This document shows positions 1-10,518 of a stretch of DNA of 64,000 nucleotides, one piece after another (within the stretch, counting starts at the first letter, position 1; the number at the start of each line of letters is the position of its first letter). The notes beneath the pieces are model-generated. The model saw only the letters and a program-made list of their open reading frames with translations, was not told the origin of the DNA and made no database searches. The DNA comes from Hyaloscypha bicolor E (taxonomy: Eukaryota > Ascomycota > Leotiomycetes > Helotiales > Hyaloscyphaceae). Location of the stretch: positions 1,886,288-1,950,287 of the forward strand of contig NW_020194555.1 of assembly GCF_002865645.1 (NCBI RefSeq). The letters run 5' to 3'. The translations under genes were made by a program, and so were the position numbers.

Positions 1-45
1 TGCTGGCTTCCAATAGGCTGGATGGGAGCCAGCACAGAATCCCGG
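1..45. repeat. Fragment of a dispersed repeat (partner near 16586-16626)
   Basis: The first bases of the window, around the word AATAGGCTGGATGGGAGCC, match 16593-16611 exactly over that word. They continue with a few substitutions on both sides for about 40 nt in the same orientation. The second copy lies just before a scrap of a fungal multicopy gene family, so this may be the edge of another member lying to the left of the window. The fragment is too short to classify. Confidence 0.5.
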
Positions 46-656
46 TATAGAGGCCGAAAAGGGATCCCGGCTAGGGGAATCGTTTCTCTTTCGGGCTTGG
101 TGACCTCACCACCGGCACCAAGGCATCCGAGGAGTCGGCTTTCCACGTTGGGTCGCAGGAGACTTTTCCTACGAGGCTTGGCAACGCCCTTGCAGTGGTC
201 GCGGCAATTGGCCACCAAAGGCCGTCAGCGAACCTCCTGCCGGGGCGAAATGTAAACCCTTTCACTTCGTTTCAGGGCATTCTACTCAGATTTTCATTGA
301 TACCCGCTGTTTTCCATGTACCACGGCCCTAGTACAGTAAAGGGCGAATTGAGTGTCGCTACTTTTTATACATAACTTTTTTAAGGGACTGCGGGGTAAT
401 TCTATGGCTTGTGTGACTTGTACAGGGAGGTACCTTAAAAAGGCAGAATTTGGCGGTGACCTCCCCCAAGAACAAACCACGTTGACCCCCCCTCCCCTTC
501 TCTCTCTCCTTAAGTCTAGTCTGAGCAGAGGTGTTGGCAAATAAGTCACGTGATCGAAATCAAGAGTAAGGACGACCTGTCTTTACACTCTGCTACTTCC
601 GGTGCATAGTAACCTCTGCAATACCAATGTGCAACAAAAAAGTTTATTTTTATTTT
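46..656. other. Balanced-composition intergenic stretch, no gene recognised
   Basis: Several short open frames occur on both strands (for example 22-255 plus and 286-549 minus), but none shows a recognisable domain and they overlap one another, so I treat them as chance. A C/T-rich run lies at about 486-512 and a TCACGTGA palindrome at about 546-553. The stretch lies downstream of the 3' end of the minus-strand HET gene and probably holds its terminator and 3' UTR. Confidence 0.5.
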
Positions 657-2633
657 TTATTTAATTTTAAATAATTCAACCTGGGATTTATTTGACTTTA
701 CCAAGTCTATTGCTTCACCTTCCATAAATCCTTCGATATAGCTGGTCCCGACATGGATATAAAAGCCTCCACTTTTCCTTAATATCATAGGATAATTACT
801 GCCTTTAAGAATACAGACAAAGTCGCCTTTAAGGGTACCTTTTGGCGCCATGCCCAAATATCCACAAGAGGTCTCAACAATTGCCCAGTTTTCTACAATA
901 TAAGTAGAATGCCGAACATAATTCATTAAATCCGGATGCGGACCTCTTTGTTGTAATAAAAGCGCTTCTTGTATTACATCTTCGTCGCACTCAGGATATA
1001 ATTTCTGGATAATATCTCGTGTATGTATCTCGGGCATTTTGCCTAGCCCAGCGAGTTGAAAAAGCAATGGAGAGAATTTTTCGCCAGTGAAAAAAAAAAA
1101 AAGCAGCATATCAATAATTCGGAGCATAGACAGGATTTCATGCTTGGAACTTCTTTCACAACATAGAACTTGAATAACCGCCCTCAATGGGGATAGACCG
1201 GTGATGTAGCAAGGGTGGCGCTGACAGTAATCGGCGAGAAAGGAATGGAACCGTTCCATATCTTCACCAGTGGGAAGTTGAAAAGTTTTGACTACTTCCT
1301 GAGCCCTCAGACCCCAGGCATACAGAGTCTGCCCCGACACCGAACTCGTTCCGATAGATTCCGTGAATACGTTATAGTCAGCGTAGGGCTCCCATTTATC
1401 CGGACCGACAGACAATCGAGGCAGAGATCCTTTCGCTGGTACTTCAGGGTAGTTTGGTGCCCAGGACGGCAGCCCGAGACAGCCACTATATAGTCCCACG
1501 CCCGCAAATCTCATAAAACGAAGTTCATTATACTGGCCGGCCTGTGCGGGGCTTTGGCAATATTTCAGCCATTCTGCCACGAACTCGCTGTATATATCTG
1601 GAAGTGGCTTTGTGTAATCTGGAATGATTTGGATTCTCATCATTCCCAGTAATCCATAAATATAATCCTCTGGCCTAGTTGCGACGAGCTCGTGAGTATA
1701 AACTGTCAAATCCCATAAAGTATTATTCGCATTTTGGTCGTCGTTGATCGCATTTTGGATCCGATAAATTCTCAGTATTGGGCCAAAACGCTGCGTTCCT
1801 GCCTGAAGGAAGCTGAATGCTGCTAAACCGAGATGCTGCCCATATGAATAGATCAATTTTCTTCCATCAGTCTCCAAAGAGAGAATCCAGGTCGAAATAT
1901 CAATGAGCGCTTGAATAGTAATTACCCGGAAGGAGTACATGAGGAGAAATCGCTTGGCCATGACGCACTCTTGAAGGATCCATACACGCTCCCAGTAAGA
2001 CGAAATAAGAAGTTTGGCGATTGCAGACCATCTCCTGTTCCCGGTGACATAATTATCGTTCTCTTTCCCAAGATCGTTTGCACAGAGCTCTGGGAAGTTC
2101 TTTATCCACTCAAGCCGGGCGCTTTCCTCGGCTGCAGGACCCAGATTATACAATGCTTCTCCGATAAGATTCAAACTTTCGATAGCAAGGGTCATTTCAT
2201 CATCGCCGGAGCCAAGCCAACCAAACACGCACGCCGCAGAAGAGAATATAGACCGCATAAGTGCCACCTGGTAGTTCCGCTCATCCACGTCAGATTGATT
2301 AATGCAAATGGCGTCAACCCAGAGTTCGGCAGGACTGTTATGTTGGGCCGGAGAAATCCCCAAAACAGCGCCGACGTGTTCTAATGCTGCAACTAGGTTG
2401 GTTGTAACTGAGATGGTCTGGCCATTAACCTCAATCTCCTTTCTGTTCGAAGGATCCCCCCACAGGTAAGAGAGCGCTACAAAAGAGGGAGCATCGTAAA
2501 GGGATACAGTTTTCATAAGGCAAGCCACTGTATCTCCAGAAGGAAGGATCATAAGTAGCCTTATCTCTTGGCGACTTTTGTTAAGAGGTGTATAGAGGCT
2601 AGACTCTGATAGGCTGGACTCTGATTGACCCAT
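657..2633 (-). CDS. HET-domain (heterokaryon incompatibility) protein, apparently intact
   Basis: This reads as a single uninterrupted frame of about 658 residues. HET proteins act in vegetative incompatibility, triggering cell death when unlike individuals fuse; the partner allele or effector cannot be inferred here. The N-terminal HET domain is clear: FVALSYLWGD at residues 51-60, VTTNLVAALEH at about 76-86, LWVDAICINQ at 104-113, then a segment ending in FGWLGSGDDE and later YWERVWILQEC. The C-terminus has the family's usual ending (GMAPKGTLKGDFVCILKG, then a GFMEGEAIDL-like motif). I chose the ATG at 2631-2633 (MGQSESS) because the family usually starts shortly before the HET domain. An in-frame ATG at 2717 would add 28 hydrophobic residues that look like translated AT-rich leader. 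An A13 run at 1090-1102 encodes FFFF and is a possible slippage site. It is the only long gene in the window without RIP-type stops. Confidence 0.88.
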   Translation of the reverse strand: MGQSESSLSESSLYTPLNKSRQEIRLLMILPSGDTVACLMKTVSLYDAPSFVALSYLWGDPSNRKEIEVNGQTISVTTNLVAALEHVGAVLGISPAQHNSPAELWVDAICINQSDVDERNYQVALMRSIFSSAACVFGWLGSGDDEMTLAIESLNLIGEALYNLGPAAEESARLEWIKNFPELCANDLGKENDNYVTGNRRWSAIAKLLISSYWERVWILQECVMAKRFLLMYSFRVITIQALIDISTWILSLETDGRKLIYSYGQHLGLAAFSFLQAGTQRFGPILRIYRIQNAINDDQNANNTLWDLTVYTHELVATRPEDYIYGLLGMMRIQIIPDYTKPLPDIYSEFVAEWLKYCQSPAQAGQYNELRFMRFAGVGLYSGCLGLPSWAPNYPEVPAKGSLPRLSVGPDKWEPYADYNVFTESIGTSSVSGQTLYAWGLRAQEVVKTFQLPTGEDMERFHSFLADYCQRHPCYITGLSPLRAVIQVLCCERSSKHEILSMLRIIDMLLFFFFTGEKFSPLLFQLAGLGKMPEIHTRDIIQKLYPECDEDVIQEALLLQQRGPHPDLMNYVRHSTYIVENWAIVETSCGYLGMAPKGTLKGDFVCILKGSNYPMILRKSGGFYIHVGTSYIEGFMEGEAIDLVKSNKSQVELFKIK

Positions 2634-3370
2634 TATAATAAAATTGCTAAATACTATAGAATAAAATAAAACTATATTGTTAACAAAAAGCAATGGGATG
2701 TAAATTATTCGAGGCAAGATTTAGCTAGGCAACAGGCCGAAGTTTAACCGCAAGTTATAGGTATTATTAGAATAGGTCACATGCCTAAGTATTATATAAT
2801 CAGGCTAGGTCCGATGCAACTTTCTGGTACCTTGGGTACAACCAGGCAAGGGCGCACAGCCACAAGAGTCAGGAAGTGGAGCCCGCTTAAAAAAAGATTA
2901 GCGACACCCAATTCGCCTTCTACTATATCCATTAAAGATCCACCTCCCTTCGAATGTACAAGCTTCCAACTATCTGCGGATCTCTGTTAGCTTTTGATTT
3001 CGTCCGCAGAATCGGAATTGTCCTTTCGCAATTAGCTCTGCTCTAAAAAATGGCAAGATTTAGTCATCTTTAGTCTATAACTATAGATATTAGCTGTGAT
3101 ATCGTATTATCTAGTGAGACATCGTTCTTATTTCCTATAATTAAATGCTAACCGAAATTGAGAAGATGAACTCAAAGGCAAAACACTACGGCTTTAATAT
3201 AATATATCGAGAAAAGGTAAAATATACGCGAGTTGTGGAAATATTCTTTATTAGCTAATCGGAGGACGCCACGAAGGGAGCTCGAGAACCATTGCATCAA
3301 ATAGCCCATAATACTCCGGGAGGAATATTCTAAGTCTCTTTAAAGCATAGAGAAGCCGCGATCTTAACGG
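2634..3370. other. 5' flank of the HET gene grading into decayed DNA
   Basis: This interval holds the presumed promoter of the HET gene. I see no clear TATA element. A short open frame at 2781-2990 (plus) has no recognisable domain. Composition turns AT-rich from about 3040, where CpA and TpG become scarce. Confidence 0.4.
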
Positions 3371-3375
3371 CGCTC

Positions 3376-3586
3376 GACAAAAGGCGTAATAGACAATTTT
3401 CGGAGAAGGAAAATCACCTTTATGGAAAAGGCAGACGAGTTAAGGAGCGAGTTTGGCTATGACATTTATGTTTTGGGACGGAGGAACGGAAAACTCTTTA
3501 ATTATATATCTAGAGATAGATCTAGAGATAGACCTTCCTGGCCGCTTAGCTTAATAGAAGTCATAAGTGGCGTTCTTTTAATTTAA
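3376..3586 (+). pseudogene. Relic of a MADS-box-like DNA-binding domain
   Basis: Two adjoining frames together read like a MADS domain. 3376-3429 gives DKRRNRQFSEKENHLYGK. After a one-base shift, 3422-3586 gives MEKADELRSEFGYDIYVLGR and then NGKLFNYIS, ending at TAA. MADS domains contain an R-N-R-Q...F-S-K-R...G-L-x-K-K-A-x-E-L block followed by an acidic-hydrophobic strand and GK-[LY]-[YF]-x-Y, which is what is seen. Small fungal proteins with such a domain followed by a WP-rich tail are common, and SWPLSLIEV follows here. The frameshift and lack of a credible start make it a pseudogene fragment. The assignment rests on motif spacing only. Confidence 0.45.
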
Positions 3587-3599
3587 GGGCTATAATCTA

Positions 3600-6500
3600 A
3601 AAATTTGTAGGATTAGAGTTATCTTAGGGCAGAGAGATATATACCGGCTAGCTTCTTAAAACGAGGCACCAAATCTCTGCTCTATAAAGGCCGGAAGGGA
3701 CGAGATAATCCCATGGCGAGAATTGAGAACCTTTAGACTAGAGACATAACGGGTGCTAGGGGATAGATTAGTGGGGTTAAGTGCTATGAATACGGGGGTA
3801 ATGGAAAGTTAATTAGAATTAATAATGAGTAATAGGTCACTAATAATAACTAGTAACTTGTATATTACTTTAAATACAGATATTATCTGCCTTAAGTATA
3901 ACTTGGCAGAAGACGTATACTTGTTACTACCGAGAGCCACATATTAGTATATCCTGGGAAATATCTACACCCCGCAATTAATCTGTATCGTATGGTAGAT
4001 TTAACCGTACGGTGCTTATTTCTTGGTACAGTAATAACTCAACCATGAGAACGGTTTTAGCGAACCCGGGAAGGTTTAATAAGGGACTTGTTTTGCTATA
4101 TATCGCAAAAGGCAAAAGAGGCTTGCGGCCGAAATCGTTCCGAAGCTCTCACGTGATAATCTCCTACTTTCAGCTACCTCCAGTATTGGAACTGCTCTAA
4201 TTCTGATACCCTGGTTCGAGCTTTTTTTGGGCTTCTTATTTGATTTGATTTTGCTCTACTTTAGTAGTCTGTGCCTTCTGGGCTCCACTTTTCGCCTTAC
4301 TAAGGCGTAAAACGGCTGCACGCCCCTTTTTGCCCTTTGCGATATATAACAAAAACTTGGCTCTGCCTAATAATATTCTTCTATATCATATACCGCAAGG
4401 CGCTCACTCGAGGTCATACTAGCCCAAGCATTCGGGCAGCATTGCGACATGCAATAAAATATGTCTCTCACATCAGGTTATTATTAATTACATGTATTAT
4501 GGCCATATATGAGTAGAATTTCCGAGCCTAGCTCTGGATTAAATGAAACCTGTACAGAGAACTAAAGAAAAACCTTCTCCCGAAATAGAAGTTTCCTCTG
4601 CCTATTCTATATCCTCGTGGTTTCTCTCTTCTTTATTCTATCTTTGCCCTTTGAAGTTTATAGCCAGGGAATTATCTCCTGCGAGTCCGAGATATTTAAT
4701 ATGCTCTAGTTTATAAGGGACTAGATCCTTAATAACTGGCTTTTATCTTTTATTAATAGCCCTAAGCTATATTATTAAAACTATCCTCGCTAATATTACT
4801 AGAGCTTTAATATTCTCAATATTATTAAAAGAGCCATTCTTGAATAGTACTATAAATAACGTAATGAATTCTCTATCTAGACTCAAATTAAGGCATTTGA
4901 TTTTAGATATTAGTGCCTTCTCTCGCCGCCCAAGCGATAGTAATAGCAAACGGCGTCTCCTTCCGCTCAAACCATAATAATACCTATAAGTAGACCTGAT
5001 ATATAAGTAGCTAGTTATCTATATAAAGACCTGCTTCCTATTTGGTTTAAAGTGCCATGCAAATACCCTACTATCCGTTATATCTAATTATACTAGCGAG
5101 CTTAGTTAAGTAAGAGTTAGGGGCTATAGTAATATAAGTATTAATTTAATATTTATTAGAATATGTTCTGTAATAAGGAAAAGCCATATGCCTAAGGGCA
5201 TGCTTAGAATTTTATTTTCCTAATCTATAGTTATTTAAATAATTATTAATTCTTTTTATATTTTTAATAATTACGAGTAGAAGATTACTTCCTCTACTAG
5301 TAAAAGATCTTAAGGACTCCTATCTTGAACTCCTAACTTAATATTATTAGAAGTAAGTTTGAGCTCTAGTTTCTAGAGGCTAGGAAGAAGTTCCGGCGAG
5401 TTTATTATACTATTTTGAATTCTATAGTTAATATAATAATAAGTTAAGGAGTTAAGGGATTATTAATAGTTAGGAAGGCTATCTCGAGTATATAACTAAT
5501 TTTTTCTAAGTATTAGTAAAATTTGAAACGAAAATAAGAGATATTAAAATATATCTTTTATTTGGGCTTTATTTTACTAGATATTCCCGCTATAGAGGGT
5601 CTCTAGCTCCTGCAAGTACTTCCCGCGGATCTAATAGTCTGCCACATAGTATACCTAGCTAGCCAGGCTATATTTGGAGCTATTAATAATAGGACTTAGT
5701 AAAAGATAAAGATTTCCTAATCTAGATATAAAAATTATGAGTTATATAGTACTTGGTTCTTAATTAATAGTTCTATAGTATAAAGGAAATATTATACTAA
5801 ATGCCTAAGATACTTTATAATATTTCTCTATAAGTATGGCTTTTAATATTAATATAATTCTTTATTTTAATAAAGTAGATTATATAAGGCATAAGGTAAG
5901 GCAGGCATGCTAATAATAAATAATATATTTAGTACGATTTAAAATTAGAATCCCCTATTTTGCTTTTAGATTACTTTTATAAACTAATTAGATAATAGCT
6001 ATAAGGCAGAAAATTAGTATTTTGAGCTTAACTTTATAGATACTAATAATAAATATTTAAAGGTATAAGTTCGCGGGCTCTATTATTATATTACTTAATT
6101 TATATTATTTTTGCTATTATAAGGCAAGAGTTCTATAGCTATTAATAATATACTTATTAATATACAGGCGCTATAATTAAGGGTAGTTTAACTTGTATTT
6201 ATAAGCTATATTTCACTTATAACTAGTACTAGTACATAGCATAATAAATAATAACTAACTAAAAGACTTTGGATTATTAGTAATATTAGGGAGAATAAAG
6301 GTAATATTTATTACATGTTATAGAAAACGGCGGGCGCATAAAGAGGTATAACCTATTAGATAGAATTATTAATACCTAAAGAATCACGGATCTTAATCCT
6401 AATCCCTATATAAAGCAGGGCATTATTTATATAGGAGGAATAGGGGTGGCTTAATTACCCTAGACGAGGTAGTCTAATAGTATTGCCGTTTTTTTTTTCT

Positions 6501-9260
6501 ATAACATATAATAAAAAATAGCCTTTATTATATAATCTCACCTAATTAATTATCTGATCTGAAAATATAATATATAATAATATTCTATACCTAGTAGTTA
6601 AATAAAGAATTCCGTGTATAAATAATTAGAAAGAGAGTCCGGAACCCAGATACTAAACGTAATATCTATAGAATTTTATATGGAAATGTTTTTAATTTCT
6701 GATTTTTATTATATATTATAATATTTCGGAGAAAATTCTTCTAGCGGATCTTCTTATAAACCTTATAGATAGACGAAATTTGGCTTTAAGATATGCTTTT
6801 CCCGTTTAAACTAATTAGAAAAGGCTTATAAATATTACTAGGTTATAGCTCTTCTAATTAATATTGCCTTTATTCTTGGAGGCATTTCTTAATTCTTGTA
6901 ATAGAATTATGAAGCCTTTTTTAGTAAGGAGAGATTAAACTATCTCGCGATTCTATATTTAGAATTCTTTGGGAATTCCCTAATAATATTCAAATTCAGA
7001 GAGTAAAAGACAAGAGAAAATAAGACTTTCTTACAGGTGAGCGGTTATAAAAACCCTGAAAATGTACTAACTAGAATAAAAAATTTACTTTACTAGCGGG
7101 ATCTATTTCTTTAATCTAATAAAGATTATATATTAGTAACTCTAGTAATAACTTCTTTTCCCGAGTACTTTATAACATTACTTTTATAAAGGTTTAAAGA
7201 TTTGCAGGAAAACGTTTCACGGAAGAATAGAATAAAGACGGGAATTACCCTATTAGCGTAATTACTAAATAGATCCATATATATTATTATTAGTATTACT
7301 AGGACTACTAAAACGGATTCACTATATATATTAGTTAGTACGATTACTAAACTAATCTATTATATATCTTTATTAGCCCTTAGTAAAGAAAGAATAGCTA
7401 GCTATTAACCTTAGCTACTCTTATATTTTCTATAAGTTAACTTTATTACTAAGGTCCTTTATATAAAGCCTCTCTTTATATAGCCTAATGCCTCTTTATA
7501 AACCAAGCTACCTTAATTCCTATCTCTTTTATCCGGTTTAATTTATTTAATATTATAGCTATATCTTGAGTACTTTAGAATATTATCTTTACTAAAGGTA
7601 ATTAGTACACATAAGTATTAATTTAATTCTCTTGTGTATTATCTTACCTTATTCCGTTTATACGGAAATATGAAATAGGGCAGTTAGGAATAGGTAGTAT
7701 TAGAATAGATATAGGGAACTTTAGATATTTAAGAAATAACTAAGTACTATATAATCTATTTCTATAAAATAATTAAGGCTTTTATGAAATGAAGTTCTTC
7801 TCTTAGTAAAAAACTCTAAACTTGTTATAGAGTTTTAATTACTTACTATTCGTATTCCTACTAAAGTATATAGAAGGTTCTAGAAGATCTTTATAAGTAA
7901 TATGTTGCCTTTTAATTCTATTACTATTATTATTACTTCTCTTAATATTACTATTACTTTTCTTCCTATCTCTTATAATATGGCCTCTATAATAGATAAT
8001 GCGGCTTTATAGGCCGCGCGATTTATGAAGTAGACGTAAAGCATGTTTCGCGCTATACTTATAGAGAATAGTATTACTAATACTAATAATACTATATTAT
8101 AGCAGGAAATAGTTATGTTTTTTAAACTTAGTAAGTAGTATTTATGGGTAATTAGGTTCGAATTAACTATATCTAGCCTATTTATATTAAATTAAACTAG
8201 GCTGCCCTAGTAACTTTACTAATTACCTACTAAGTATTAATAATAATAATAATAGTAGTAAAGATATTAATAATACTATTATGAAATCTATTATTTCTTT
8301 ATTATTATAATCTCTCGTATTATTACCTCTAATATCTTATTATTTGTTATTATTTTCTTTTTTCTTTACTTTAATCTCTCTACTAACTTTTTTGTTTTTA
8401 TTTCCTTTTCCTTTTTTAATATGGTTTCGAATTTCATTATAGTAAATAAATCCTAATAAATCTAATAATATTATAAGTTATGCCGGAATAGATAGACTAA
8501 ATAAACGGAAGCATAAATAAAGATTATTTAAAGTATAGTTAGAGAACTCGAGATATAAGTCGCTATTAATTATTTTCTTAATTAAGGGCTTAGGCTTGGT
8601 TATTTTTATAGACAAGTCTTAATAACTAGTCGAAATTTTAGTATAAAGATCTCTCTTATAATTACTAGATATGGCTATAGAGGGCCGCGTAGTACTAGAA
8701 GACAAGAGTCCTATTATATTAATACTTAATATTATGAATGCCTTAAATATTCCAGGTTTAATTTCTCAAATAACTTACTTTTTAGAAGGAAGTATATTAG
8801 AAATATTATAATCTAAAAATATAGTAGATATTATAATATTTATATTACTAAAGGTAATAAAGATATATATTTAGGTTAGTAGGTTTGGCCTCTAAAATAT
8901 AAATATAGAAACTATAATAAATATGGCCAAAATCCAAAGATATATGAAATAAAACCTTATAATAAAATCTTTTAAAATTATAATTAAAAAAATTATAAAG
9001 TCAAGAGCAGGTTATATAGATATTAGCCTTTAAAAAGCGTGGGAGGAAGCCTTTTATTAGGATATTATTAAGAGATATACTAAGACTATTAACTTATTAT
9101 TACTTATAGCTAGTAAAGAACCTACTAGCGAATATATATTATAGGAGAAGGCTATAGTAGCTGAATTTATTACTCTAGTTAGTATTAGAACTTGTAATAA
9201 AAACTAGTAAAGATACTAACTATAGTAAAAGGATTTATATAATATAAAGAATACTAATAT
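3600..9260. other. AT-rich, RIP-like decayed DNA without a recognisable gene
   Basis: CpA and TpG are rare, TpA is very common, and TAG/TAA stops fill all frames. There are scattered A/T-rich simple runs, for example TAATAATAATAATAATAGTAGT near 8240 and pyrimidine-rich ATTACT runs near 7915-7970. Short open frames (4012-4200 plus, 4767-4970 minus) show no domain. Apart from the inverted-repeat element at 4088-4356, I see no structure I can name. Confidence 0.5.
4088..4356. mobile_element. Candidate MITE-like element with about 43-bp terminal inverted repeats
   Basis: The left end at 4088-4131 contains GCTATATATCGCAAAAGGC and runs to GCGGCCG. The right end at 4313-4356 is its imperfect reverse complement (CGGCTGC ... 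GCCCTTTGCGATATATAAC). The two arms share roughly 85 percent of positions by eye. The interior is about 180 bp, has no coding sign, and includes a TCACGTGA box (about 4149) and a second perfect 15-nt palindrome, CGCCTTACTAAGGCG, at 4293-4307. Size and structure fit a non-autonomous DNA element. I could not find a convincing target-site duplication, and no second copy occurs in the window, so a simple hairpin sequence is an alternative. Confidence 0.45.
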
Positions 9261-9269
9261 AGTAACTAT

Positions 9270-10069
9270 CCTATTTTATTAAAATACTAAATTTAATAAG
9301 TATTATAAGTTTTTCCCTAGAAGGAAGTACTTTCTAAGAGAACTAATAAATATTATTATGTCCTGGAAAAAAGTATATTCTGGCTATATTAGATAAATTA
9401 AACTCCGAGCGCTCGAGTAGGCTAAAGGTAACTTCTTAGGTAGGCTAGACCTATTATATTATATCTATTACTAAGATATTAAGTATACTAGAATTAGCTT
9501 GGGATAATAGATCTAATACGTAATACTCTAATAAAGAAGAAGTATTATATAAGCTTATAAGTAGTTATATAGCTACCTTAACCGAGAGTAATCCGAAACG
9601 GCTTATAGAAGATGCTTATATAGAATCGGGAACAAATAAATTATTCTTTATATTACTTTAACCTGGCGCTAATAAGCTGGTTAATGTCTTTCTTATTATT
9701 CCCGTATTCCCAGGTAACTTATTAGGTATTTTCTCTGGTAAGATTTGATTCTCGGAGTACTATAATATTGCGCAAGCCTTTAAGGGACCTATACTAAATC
9801 TTTGGTTAGACTATTTATAAGTCACGGGAATCCTAAACCAGATACAGGTTATTTACTCCGGCGGTATGGCAAATGTGTGCTTAAAATGGGAAGGTATTAA
9901 TAAAAATATAGAGGCTAGTTCCTATAAATCCTAGAGGGTTCTAGTCTTGGTTATTCGGAAAATTATGCCTTTTAAGCCGCTTATTCGTGCGGCTCCTTTA
10001 GAGAAATAGTTTGCACTTTACTAATTAATTGACTATGCGAGGAGGGGCTTCTTGGAAAAGCCTCTCTGA
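9270..10069 (+). pseudogene. Decayed C-terminal part of a fungal multicopy gene family (PGxxLGxFSGK / WLDYS type)
   Basis: From about 9630 to the TGA at 10067-10069 one frame reads with only RIP-type stops and contains FPGNLLGIFSGKI, FKGPILNLWLDY, MANVCLKWEGIN, RVLVLVIRKIMPFKPLIR and a tail FLEKPL. The same ordered motifs occur in the pseudogene at 13845-15722, so the two are paralogs. Similar hypothetical proteins occur in many ascomycetes and I know of no established function; the C-terminal block faintly recalls SET-type folds, which is only an impression. Upstream, about 9276-9500 reads like the preceding segment of the family but in another frame, so an indel lies between. The N-terminal part is not recognisable. 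RIP footprints include TGG to TAG before RVLVL. Confidence 0.65.
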
Positions 10070-10518
10070 TCGCATAACTAGCACAGCTTAGTATTATATC
10101 CGAGATAATACAAATTTTATTCACTTGCCCTATTTGTATCAATTTTTAACATATTCCTTCAAGCTCGCTAATTACTACTAACCTTACTAACGGTAAGACA
10201 GAGCAGAGAGGATATAAACCGGAAATAGCTTATTTAGGGGCTCAAGGAGGTCAGAATTCATTTCAGGAAATGTAAGGTGTAATAACTTCCCCCGTAGCAA
10301 ATTTGGAAAGTTGATATTAAGACTAATTGGGGCTATATTTTAATTTGTAATTGCATGCTCTCTATATAGTGCTCCGGAAAAGGTGACCGAGATAGGGTTC
10401 CTCCATTAACATATAATATATTTGATTTGCGTTACTCTAGGAGGATATCCTCTGGATATAGCCCGAACTCAGAAAGTTCGCCTTTCATCAACCCATGCAA
10501 GTAACACTCGCCGATTAA
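10070..10518. other. Intergenic, nothing recognised
   Basis: The stretch is of mixed composition between two pseudogenes. CpA and TpG reappear from about 10240, marking the right edge of the first decayed block. No open frame or repeat stands out. Confidence 0.4.

Noticed and set aside
2634..2717. Upstream ATG extending the HET protein by 28 residues as a signal or membrane anchor
   Set aside because: The extension comes from AT-rich leader sequence with poly-T/A runs, and HET proteins usually begin shortly before the HET domain. It cannot be excluded without transcript data.
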